Made by a program: the position numbers and the translations under genes. Positions 1-7,129 of a stretch of DNA of 62,231 nucleotides are shown piece after piece. Numbering within the stretch: position 1 is the first letter of the stretch; every line of letters begins with the position of its first letter. Below the pieces are notes generated by a model. It made no database searches. It saw nothing but the letters and a program-made list of their open reading frames with translations, and was not told the DNA's origin. The DNA is taken from assembly GCA_013215505.1 (NCBI GenBank), contig JABSQZ010000005.1:1-62231 (forward strand), in the 5' to 3' direction. Source of the stretch: Oceanospirillaceae bacterium (GTDB lineage Bacteria; Pseudomonadota; Gammaproteobacteria; Pseudomonadales; Balneatricaceae).

Positions 1-88
1 TACTCGCTACTCGCTTCTCGCTACTCGCTACTCGCTACTCGCTACTCGCTACTCGCTACTCGCTACTCGCTACTCGCTACTCGCTACT
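1..88. repeat. 7-bp tandem repeat (TACTCGC)n
   Basis: About 12.5 head-to-tail copies of the heptamer TACTCGC run from the first base of the window. Only one unit differs (TTCTCGC, third copy). The array is cut by the window edge, so its full length is unknown. The sequence after it is unrelated. It has no visible coding role. A 7-bp unit is not a multiple of three, so copy-number change would shift any reading frame that crosses it. Confidence 0.95.
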
Positions 89-573
89 ATTTCCTAACTA
101 CCATGGACATAAAAGATCGCAACCAAACGCAATACTTGATCTGAAAGTCCTTACATCGCATGTATGAATACAGGAATCCTTCGTATTCGAGGAACGATAT
201 GAAAACATATTTAACCCTCTAGGCTGGCTTTTGACCTTTAGAGGGAGCTTCTTATGGGCTGCTGTCCTTCATGATTTACCCGCCAAGCTTACGACTAAAA
301 AATCATTGCCGCGTATCCCCTCCTAGAGCTAAACCATAATTCCGGTTAATTTATTTATCCTCTACTCAGCAGCAGATGCACCTATTGCACTTCGATAAAT
401 TCTTATGTGTATATTTTTTTTTGCAGCCAATCTCACGGGAGATATTTTAATAATGGGCTATTCATACGCTACCAAAGGCTATTTGTATGACCTATAAAGA
501 AGCAAGTAGTATTTAGCAGGGCCTTTCAGATATGTTTGCATTAACAGCAACCAACATAAAAAGGAATTTGATA
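89..573. other. Gene-poor stretch with one hairpin
   Basis: No convincing reading frame is seen on either strand here. The only structure noticed is an imperfect inverted repeat, CCCTCTA at 215-221 and TAGAGGG at 239-245, enclosing a 17-base loop and lacking a T-run on either strand. Together with the tandem repeat before it and the broken gene after it, this looks like decaying intergenic DNA. Confidence 0.5.
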
Positions 574-1003
574 ATGCAAACAACAGGCACTGTAATCAAG
601 TAGCCTGGCAGCAGCTATCAATACGCATCTTTGTAAGCCTGGGAATAGGTGCGGCTGGCTATTTGTTGGGATTGTGGAATGCCGATATTTTGTTGAGTGA
701 AAAAGGCTTTTATTTTGCCGTCTTTTTATCGGCGCTATTCTGGTCGTTGCCTTACAAAAAACTGTGTGTAACCTTGAGGAGGGTGTCCCGGTTACTAGTA
801 TATTTACAGCTATCTGTTGGGCTTCTTTTGCGGCGGTAATCGCTCTTTTAGTGTTAGGGCATTCTCAATGCGAAGATGTTGCTCAGTGAAAAGGCTGCTA
901 TGGGATGTCATTTCTGCTGAGTCGGTTTGCAGTAGTGGCAGTGCAGAAAAATACTAGAGATAATATGGATGACCTACAGGCGAAAAGCCTCAGGCGATGC
1001 TGA
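574..1003 (+). pseudogene. Decayed YiaA/YiaB-family inner membrane protein gene
   Basis: Three pieces in different frames line up with the two-repeat YiaA/YiaB inner membrane family (E. coli YiaA, about 145 residues). A piece after base 600 reads GYLLGLWNADILLSEKGFYF. A piece after about 738 reads LQKTVCNLEEGVPVTSIF. A piece from about 901 reads FAVVAVQKNTRDNMDD. A stop follows only nine codons after the ATG at 574, and frameshifts occur near 735 and 900. The second repeat's LLSEK motif is also still visible. YiaAB proteins are small membrane proteins of unknown role. Because the order and motifs are kept while the frame is broken at several points, this is best read as a dead gene rather than a sequencing slip. 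Confidence 0.8.
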
Positions 1004-1203
1004 AATAGATAATAGTTTGCTAAGTGATTAATGGCTATTGCATTATTCGTATAAATCTCTGAATATAGAGCTGCGGTAATTACTGTTGCCAAATTTTAGA
1101 ATTCAGATCAATAATTTATCAGAGTTAAAATTTAACGATTATTTACTCTCAATAAATGTTTATTCTCTCTATCCTGCAATATCTTCTCCACTATAGGTTA
1201 GCA

Positions 1204-2121
1204 ATGACAATACATATTCAGACGCCACTAATTGAATCTCTATCGGTAGGAAAAGAACTCTCAGCCAAGGTCTGGCTGAAAATGGAGGCGTTGCAGCCCT
1301 GCGGTTCTTTCAAAGCCAGGGGCGTAGGCTACGCCTGCAGTAAGTATGCATCACAAGGTGCGTGTGCATTCATTTCCTCCTCGGGAGGCAATGCCGGATT
1401 AGCCGTGGCTTACTCTGGTCGTTGCTTAAGTATCCCGGTTACTGTGGTAGTGCCGGTAACCACTAAACAAAAAGCTATTGATTTGATGGAGCAGGAGGGC
1501 GCTACCGTCGTTGTCCAGGGTGAGTTATGGATAGAGGCGCATCAGCATGCAATGTCTTTAGCTAAACAGGGGGCAGTGTATATCCATCCCTTTGATGATC
1601 CCTATCTGTGGGAGGGACACGCAAGCTTAATTGATGAAGTGAAAGCGGCGGGAGTTAAGCCAGATTTAATTGTTTTATCAGTAGGTGGCGGAGGCTTGTT
1701 AAGTGGAGTTGTCATGGGATTGCAACGTAATGACTGGCAGGAGATACCTATCTTGGCAGTAGAAACCCAAGGTGCTGATTCTCTGGCAGTGGCTGTTGCT
1801 GCCAAAGAGCATATTGCTCTTTCAGCCATATCCAGTATAGCGACTTCTCTGGGTGCGACTAAAGTTGCCGGGCAGGCGTTTGCACTATTGCAGCAGCATC
1901 CCATTATCTCTCAGGTTGTCAGTGACAAACAGGCCGTCGATGCCTGTTTGAACTTCCTGGATGAGCATAGGGTATTGGTGGAACCCGCCTGTGGGGCGAG
2001 TCTGGCAGCTATTTATCAACACTCTGAAATTTTGCACAATAAGCAAAATATTTTAGTAATTATCTGTGGTGGAGTAGGGGCTACTGTGGAACAATTAAAT
2101 CAATGGAGTCACAGCTTATAA
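1204..2121 (+). CDS. PLP-dependent L-serine/threonine dehydratase-like protein
   Basis: A fold-type II pyridoxal-phosphate enzyme resembling the animal-type serine dehydratase (SDS/SDSL) family, which deaminates L-serine or L-threonine to a 2-oxo acid and ammonia in the cytoplasm. The PLP lysine is in GSFK (Lys37), the substrate and cofactor loop SGGNAG is at 60-65, the glycine-rich phosphate loop GGGG is at 161-164, and a CGG motif lies near the C-terminus. Family members of about 320 residues match its 305 residues. The ATG at 1204 is preferred over an in-frame ATG 48 bases upstream because the extra residues are not family-like. The loop has Gly where classic SDS has Ala, as I recall for the less active SDSL form, so activity may be low or the substrate different. 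The next gene begins 74 bases downstream. Confidence 0.8.
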   Translation: MTIHIQTPLIESLSVGKELSAKVWLKMEALQPCGSFKARGVGYACSKYASQGACAFISSSGGNAGLAVAYSGRCLSIPVTVVVPVTTKQKAIDLMEQEGATVVVQGELWIEAHQHAMSLAKQGAVYIHPFDDPYLWEGHASLIDEVKAAGVKPDLIVLSVGGGGLLSGVVMGLQRNDWQEIPILAVETQGADSLAVAVAAKEHIALSAISSIATSLGATKVAGQAFALLQQHPIISQVVSDKQAVDACLNFLDEHRVLVEPACGASLAAIYQHSEILHNKQNILVIICGGVGATVEQLNQWSHSL

Positions 2122-2195
2122 TCGCATCTAAAGCTGAATATGTATAACATGGCAGACCTATTGAGTGATCCAGGCAAAGGAATTAACAGCAGAAC

Positions 2196-2936
2196 ATGAA
2201 ATACCAAGTAAACCCTAAATTCCCGGAGTGCTCAACGCTGTTAGCTGTGATTGAAACTGAGTTTGATCGCAGTGACTGCATATTACAAGAGGGGCGTAAT
2301 ACGATTAAAAAAATTCAGTATAAAGACACTGAATTAGTGGTTAAATCCTTTAAAAAACCACATTTTATTAATCGCATTATGTACAGTTTTTTAAGAGAAT
2401 CTAAAGCCAGGCGCTCTTATCAGTACTCGCTGAAAATCTGCAATTTTGTTCCTCAAGCAGTCGCTTTTATTGAGCGTCATGAAAGCGGATTAATTGCCAA
2501 CAGCTATTTTGTCTGCGAGTTCTTTGACTATGATTTCACCATCAGAGAGCCACTAACAGACAGTCATTACCCCGATAGAGAGGCTATCTATAAGGCCTTC
2601 GCAACATTTACTTATGAACTACATCAACAGGGAATTTTGCATCGAGACTATTCCCCCGGTAATATTTTGATCAAGCGGGTTGATAGCCGCTATATTTTTA
2701 AAATTGTAGATATTAACCGTATGGATTTTAAAGCCTTATCTTTTGCGGATCGGATGCGTAATTTTGCCATGCTCTGGGCCAGCGATATCGATCTGGACTT
2801 TATCATCCGAGAATATGCCAATTTAGCCGGGTTGGAACCTTCAAAGTGCCAGCAGTCGGCGCAGTTTTATAATCATAAAAACAAACGTTTAAAAAACTTT
2901 AAAAAGCGCCTGAAAGGCAAGCCAGTCAATGATTAA
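2196..2936 (+). CDS. Lipopolysaccharide-kinase (WaaP/Kdo kinase)-like protein
   Basis: A 246-residue protein with a eukaryotic-like small kinase fold as in the WaaP/InaA/KdkA group, which phosphorylate sugars of the LPS core at the cytoplasmic face. A candidate ATP lysine is Lys50 (VVK). The catalytic loop HRDYSPGN gives His149-Arg150-Asp151 and Asn156. The metal-binding segment is VDIN (Asp172), replacing the usual DFG. The C-terminus is lysine-rich and basic, consistent with binding a charged lipid surface. Only 11 bases separate it from the next gene, so the two are probably co-transcribed. The exact substrate cannot be told; a protein or other glycan kinase is possible. Confidence 0.7.
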   Translation: MKYQVNPKFPECSTLLAVIETEFDRSDCILQEGRNTIKKIQYKDTELVVKSFKKPHFINRIMYSFLRESKARRSYQYSLKICNFVPQAVAFIERHESGLIANSYFVCEFFDYDFTIREPLTDSHYPDREAIYKAFATFTYELHQQGILHRDYSPGNILIKRVDSRYIFKIVDINRMDFKALSFADRMRNFAMLWASDIDLDFIIREYANLAGLEPSKCQQSAQFYNHKNKRLKNFKKRLKGKPVND

Positions 2937-2947
2937 TTCCGCTCGTC

Positions 2948-4204
2948 ATGAAAAATAAATTTATCTGGGATAGCTACTCCGATCAGCCTGGTATTATCAA
3001 AGATAAGAAATACAAAAAAATGATGCGCCGCAGGCACTTAGCTGATTACTTGCCATTGTTTATTTATAACTTAGTGTTTTTCCCACTGGCGGCTGCGACT
3101 AGCGGATGGTTTAAAGTTAAACCAAAAGCTGCAGAGAATTTTTTTGCTTTATGTGTCAACTTAGATAAAGGTCAGCAGCAAATTCAACTGGTTGAAGAGT
3201 TAGGTTGCAAAAACCTGCAGATACGGATGCCACTAGCGGATATAGACAACTTAGCTGAGTATGTCACCTTTGCTAAAAAATTTGCTGATTGTCGGATCTT
3301 GATCAACATCTTGCAAGACCGAACTAACATTGAGGACCCTGCCCTGTTGCAGCGAAACATTAGTTTGATTTTTGCAGCTTTTAAGGGGCTAGTTAGTACC
3401 TACCAAATTGGCAATGCGATCAATCGATCCAAGTGGGGCTTTTTTAGTGTTGGCGAATATTTAAAATTTTATCAGTTGGTTCAAGGTATCCGCGATCGGG
3501 AATTTTGCGATTACATTTTGGTAGGTCCATCAGTAATTGATTACGAATATCACTTTACCATCAGAGCGTTATTCAATCAGTTTAAAATTAAATTTGATAA
3601 AGTTTCGGCGCTTTTGTACGTAGACAGAAGAGGAGCGCCGGAAAACCGACAGATGTTGTTTTTTGATACCCGTAAAAAGATCGATTTTCTGTATGCCTTG
3701 ACTAAGCTCAGCTGGCGCTCTGGCAGTGACATTATTATCAGTGAAGCAAATTGGCCTATCTCCAATACCGCTCCCTGGGCGCCAACCAGCGAAACGGAAT
3801 GTGTCGATGAGGATCAATATTGCAACTTTATGCTGCGCTATCATTTTTTAGCACTGGCGACAGGCAAAGTGCAGAGTGTCTATTGGCACCAGTTAATTGC
3901 CTCGGGTTACGGCCTTATCGATAGCAGGGATGGGCTCAGAAAACGTTCCGCTTACCAGGCCTACAAAGTAATGTTAGAACTGTTGCAGGACGCCAGTATT
4001 GTGCAGTATGAGTGCAGTAATCAATACTATCGATTAGTCTGTGATTGCGCTGGAAAATGCATTGAAATTTTGTGGTTGAATGAACAGCGCAGTAGCAAAT
4101 ATGAAACAGAGCATCTGGTGTTGGACAAATTGGGGCAGCCGCTAAAGGGTGATATTTATATCAGTCAGGGCCCCATTTATGTACTGCACAACCGCAGTCG
4201 TTAA
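2948..4204 (+). CDS. TIM-barrel glycoside-hydrolase-like protein of unknown function
   Basis: I do not recognise a named family. The 418-residue protein alternates beta strands and helices as in a TIM barrel. Two places resemble clan A glycosidase active-site strands: IGNAINRSKW (154-163), where the acid/base Glu of a typical GNE motif would be Ala156, and ISEANWP (264-270), whose Glu266 is in the place of the nucleophile. A hydrophobic stretch at 35-51 could be a membrane anchor or buried helix; no cleavable signal is obvious. Pairing with the upstream LPS-kinase-like gene suggests a role in surface glycan modification, which is inference only. Its stop codon overlaps that of the convergent araC-type gene. 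Confidence 0.55.
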   Translation: MKNKFIWDSYSDQPGIIKDKKYKKMMRRRHLADYLPLFIYNLVFFPLAAATSGWFKVKPKAAENFFALCVNLDKGQQQIQLVEELGCKNLQIRMPLADIDNLAEYVTFAKKFADCRILINILQDRTNIEDPALLQRNISLIFAAFKGLVSTYQIGNAINRSKWGFFSVGEYLKFYQLVQGIRDREFCDYILVGPSVIDYEYHFTIRALFNQFKIKFDKVSALLYVDRRGAPENRQMLFFDTRKKIDFLYALTKLSWRSGSDIIISEANWPISNTAPWAPTSETECVDEDQYCNFMLRYHFLALATGKVQSVYWHQLIASGYGLIDSRDGLRKRSAYQAYKVMLELLQDASIVQYECSNQYYRLVCDCAGKCIEILWLNEQRSSKYETEHLVLDKLGQPLKGDIYISQGPIYVLHNRSR

Positions 4205-5112
4205 TTGATGGCTTGTCTATTTTTGTAATGGCTTGGACTCATGCCATAAAAGGACTTGAAGCTGCGACTGAAATGGCTGGTATTGGCGTAACCTGTGGCG
4301 AAGCAAACACGGGTGATGGTCTCACCCGTTTTCAGCATTTGCGCCGCTTCTTTAAGGCGTAATTGATAGAGAAAGTCATTCGGCGTACAGCCTAAAATTT
4401 GCTTGAACTCGGCAAAGAATTTAGTCCTGCTCATACAGGCAAGCTTGCATAAATCATCGATGTTTAAGCTATTGTGTAGATTTTCTCTTATGTAGGATAT
4501 AACGGCATTAAGGCCATTGTGGTCTGGCAGTGCACTGCTGTGAGCAATCAAAAACTCACGGGTTTGATGGCGCAGCAATCGCACTATCAGCTCGGTCACC
4601 GCCAGGTCAATCATAAAGCTGCGGTCTTGGTGATTCTCGGTGTAGATCTGTACTATGCGATTAAGTAGTGCCTGGGTCTGACCATTGTGGTGTGTATGCA
4701 CTAAATTTGCATCGTATTGCCAGTCTTTGCCATAGTTTAATAACGGTGTGTCTGCATTCAGTCCGTTGACTATTTTATTAACTCTCTCTGTGCTGATCTC
4801 AATCGCCAGGCATGTAGTTGGGCTTGTCATGCTGGCAGTGGGGAAGTCAATTTCGATGGGGCTGTTGGGGGCCATGACAAAAGACTCATGGGGTAAAAAC
4901 TCACATTCAAATGCATCGCTGTGAGCATGTATTACTTTCTTTCCAGTGACCATGCCGCAAAAAAGCAGTTGATCGGAGACCAATTTTATCCTGGATGCCT
5001 GCTCAAAAGTATCGTAAATACCCAGTTCTGAATCTGCAGCGGCAAAAGAAATTTTATTTTCAACTAAGAGCTGGGGAGCTTTCCTCTGACTTTCCAAGAT
5101 GTCCCTGATCAT
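4201..5112 (-). CDS. AraC-family transcriptional regulator
   Basis: The 303-residue protein has an N-terminal ligand-sensing half and a C-terminal AraC DNA-binding domain with two helix-turn-helix units at about 210-300 (first around DDLCKLACMSRTKFF, second around ITRVCFATGYANTSHFSRSF, followed by GMSPSHYK). It lies divergent from the aldehyde dehydrogenase gene with a 283-bp shared upstream region, so control of exaC is the natural guess. The inducer is unknown. Its TAA stop shares the palindromic TTAA with the stop of the facing gene, leaving no room for a terminator between them. Confidence 0.88.
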   Translation of the reverse strand: MIRDILESQRKAPQLLVENKISFAAADSELGIYDTFEQASRIKLVSDQLLFCGMVTGKKVIHAHSDAFECEFLPHESFVMAPNSPIEIDFPTASMTSPTTCLAIEISTERVNKIVNGLNADTPLLNYGKDWQYDANLVHTHHNGQTQALLNRIVQIYTENHQDRSFMIDLAVTELIVRLLRHQTREFLIAHSSALPDHNGLNAVISYIRENLHNSLNIDDLCKLACMSRTKFFAEFKQILGCTPNDFLYQLRLKEAAQMLKTGETITRVCFATGYANTSHFSRSFKSFYGMSPSHYKNRQAIN

Positions 5113-5335
5113 AAAGTTAACCTCTCAATTAAATCGCAGCTGAGCCATGCAACGGACAGTATATTCCGGTTGTGCTGGCTTGGTAGTCATTATTGATACA
5201 ACGGATACTAAACGATCAGCTGTTTTGCCGGCAGATTGTGCATCTGCTATGACAGTGAATTGTCCAGCTTTGTCAGCCTAAGATGATTAAACTTCTGAAC
5301 TCACAGACAAGTTTTCTGGATTGCCAGTACTGTTG

Positions 5336-5377
5336 TTTTTGTTGTTGTGTCTAAGATAGTACAGAAGACAACAAAAA
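5336..5377. promoter_or_regulatory. Inverted repeat just upstream of exaC
   Basis: TTTTTGTTGT (5336-5345) and ACAACAAAAA (5368-5377) form a perfect 10-base inverted repeat with a 22-base spacer, ending about 18 bases before the exaC start codon. It could be an operator for the divergent AraC-type protein or a leader hairpin. The ribosome binding site AGAGG follows it. Confidence 0.45.
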
Positions 5378-5395
5378 TAACTAGAGGTAATTAAC

Positions 5396-6916
5396 ATGTT
5401 ATATGCAAATCCAGGTACCCCGGGCTCTGTGGTGAGTTTTAAACAGCGCTATGAAAATTTCATTGGTGGGCGCTGGGTCGCGCCGGTGAATGGTAACTAT
5501 TTTGATAATAGCAGCCCGATAAATGGCAGTGTTTATTGCCAGATTCCACGCTCAGACGCTGCAGACATAGAATTGGCTCTGGATGCTGCCCACCAGGCAA
5601 AAGATGCCTGGGGCAGTACTTCCCCGACAGAGCGCTCCAACATATTGTTAAAAATTGCCGATCGTATGGAGCAGAATCTGGAAATGCTGGCCGTCGCGGA
5701 AACTTGGGATAACGGCAAGGGCGTGCGCGAAACCATGGCTGCAGATCTTCCGTTGGCCATTGATCACTTTCGCTATTTTGCAGGCTGTCTTCGTGCTCAG
5801 GAGGGCTCGATCGGTGAGATAGATGAAAACACTATCTCCTACCAGTTCCATGAGCCACTGGGTGTAGTAGGGCAGATCATCCCCTGGAACTTTCCTTTAC
5901 TGATGGCCGCCTGGAAGTTGGGGCCTGCACTAGCGGCAGGTAACTGTGTGATTTTAAAGCCTGCGGAGCAAACTCCTGTATCGATATTGTTAGTGGCAGA
6001 GTTAATTGCTGATTTATTGCCAGCTGGAGTGTTGAATATCGTCAACGGTTTCGGCGAAGAGGCGGGTCAGGCACTGGCGACCAGTAAAAGAATAGCCAAA
6101 ATTGCCTTTACCGGCTCGACTCCGGTGGGTTCACACATATTAAAGTGCGCCGCTGAGAATATTATTCCCTCTACGGTAGAGTTAGGCGGTAAATCGGCCA
6201 ATATTTTCTTTGAAGATGTAATGGACTTTGAAGATGAATACCTCAGCAAATGTATCGAGGGAGTGGTGTTAGCTTTCTTCAATTCGGGAGAAGTGTGCAC
6301 TTGTCCTTCAAGATTGTTTGTCCACGAGAAAATATACGATAAGTTTATTGCTAAAGTCATTGAGCGCACTAAGGCGATCAAACGCGGCAATCCATTAGAC
6401 ACTGAAACTATGGTAGGTGCTCAGGCTTCGGCAGAGCAGTTTGATAAGATATTGGGTTATTTCGACATAGGTGAGCAGGAGGGAGCAGAAGTTCTGCTAG
6501 GCGGAGCTGCTGAAAAGGTAGATGACGAATACTCATCTGGATTCTATATCCAGCCGACGCTATTGAAAGGTGATAACTCAATGCGCGTTTTCCAGGAGGA
6601 AATATTTGGTCCGGTGGTCTCTGTTTGTACCTTTAAGGATGAAGCTGAAGTGCTGGCTATGGCCAACGACTCTGAGTTTGGATTAGGTGCTGGTGTCTGG
6701 ACTAGAGACATGAACAAGGCTTACCGAATGGGTCGTAAAATTCAGGCGGGTAGGGTCTGGACCAATTGCTATCATCTATATCCTGCGCACGCTGCTTTCG
6801 GCGGCTATAAGAAGTCTGGTGTTGGCCGTGAAACTCATAAAATGGCATTGGAACACTATCAGCAGACCAAGAACATGTTGGTCAGCTATGATGTTAACCC
6901 AATGGGCTTCTTCTAA
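5396..6916 (+). CDS. exaC: NAD-dependent aldehyde dehydrogenase, ExaC/AldB type
   Basis: Oxidises acetaldehyde and similar aldehydes to acids with NAD in the cytoplasm, usually as the second step of alcohol breakdown. The N-terminus (NPGTPG...VSFK) and C-terminus (DVNPMGFF) are those of the 506-residue ExaC/AcoD group. Key residues are PWNFPL with Asn165, the base Glu262 in VELGGK, and the nucleophile Cys301 in GEVC, followed by TCPS. The divergent AraC-type gene is the likely regulator. No alcohol dehydrogenase lies next to it, so it may serve general aldehyde removal here. A strong hairpin terminator follows the stop. Confidence 0.93.
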   Translation: MLYANPGTPGSVVSFKQRYENFIGGRWVAPVNGNYFDNSSPINGSVYCQIPRSDAADIELALDAAHQAKDAWGSTSPTERSNILLKIADRMEQNLEMLAVAETWDNGKGVRETMAADLPLAIDHFRYFAGCLRAQEGSIGEIDENTISYQFHEPLGVVGQIIPWNFPLLMAAWKLGPALAAGNCVILKPAEQTPVSILLVAELIADLLPAGVLNIVNGFGEEAGQALATSKRIAKIAFTGSTPVGSHILKCAAENIIPSTVELGGKSANIFFEDVMDFEDEYLSKCIEGVVLAFFNSGEVCTCPSRLFVHEKIYDKFIAKVIERTKAIKRGNPLDTETMVGAQASAEQFDKILGYFDIGEQEGAEVLLGGAAEKVDDEYSSGFYIQPTLLKGDNSMRVFQEEIFGPVVSVCTFKDEAEVLAMANDSEFGLGAGVWTRDMNKAYRMGRKIQAGRVWTNCYHLYPAHAAFGGYKKSGVGRETHKMALEHYQQTKNMLVSYDVNPMGFF

Positions 6917-6949
6917 TTAGATTGTAAGCTTGCGGTAGCTAACTGCTAT

Positions 6950-6981
6950 AAAAAGTGCACTGCAACCACACTGTACTTTTT
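6950..6981 (+). terminator. Rho-independent terminator of exaC
   Basis: AAAAAGTGCACT (6950-6961) pairs with ACTGTACTTTTT (6970-6981) with one G-T wobble and one C-C mismatch around an 8-base loop. The 3' arm ends in five Ts. It lies 33 bases after the exaC stop. Confidence 0.65.
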
Positions 6982-7032
6982 CTGGCAGGGCTTATAGTGC
7001 AGCCCATTCTTGTTGTTAGCGCGTATCGATAT

Positions 7033-7072
7033 CTATCGACAGACACAAGCATTGCAACTTGTCTGTCGGTAG
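7033..7072. repeat. Strong palindrome between convergent exaC and fimX-like genes
   Basis: CTATCGACAGACA (7033-7045) pairs with TGTCTGTCGGTAG (7060-7072), giving a 13-bp stem with one wobble and a 14-base loop. There is no T-run on either strand, so it is not a classic terminator. It may end transcription in both directions, protect mRNA 3' ends, or be a REP-like element. Confidence 0.55.
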
Positions 7073-7129
7073 CATGCCTGGGCCTTAATGCAGGGTCTCA
7101 GGCTGTTGCTGCAGCACACAGGGGGCGTT

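Noticed and set aside
574-1003. Programmed frameshift in the yiaA-like gene
   Set aside because: An early stop plus at least two further frame breaks and no slippery sequence make decay the simpler reading.
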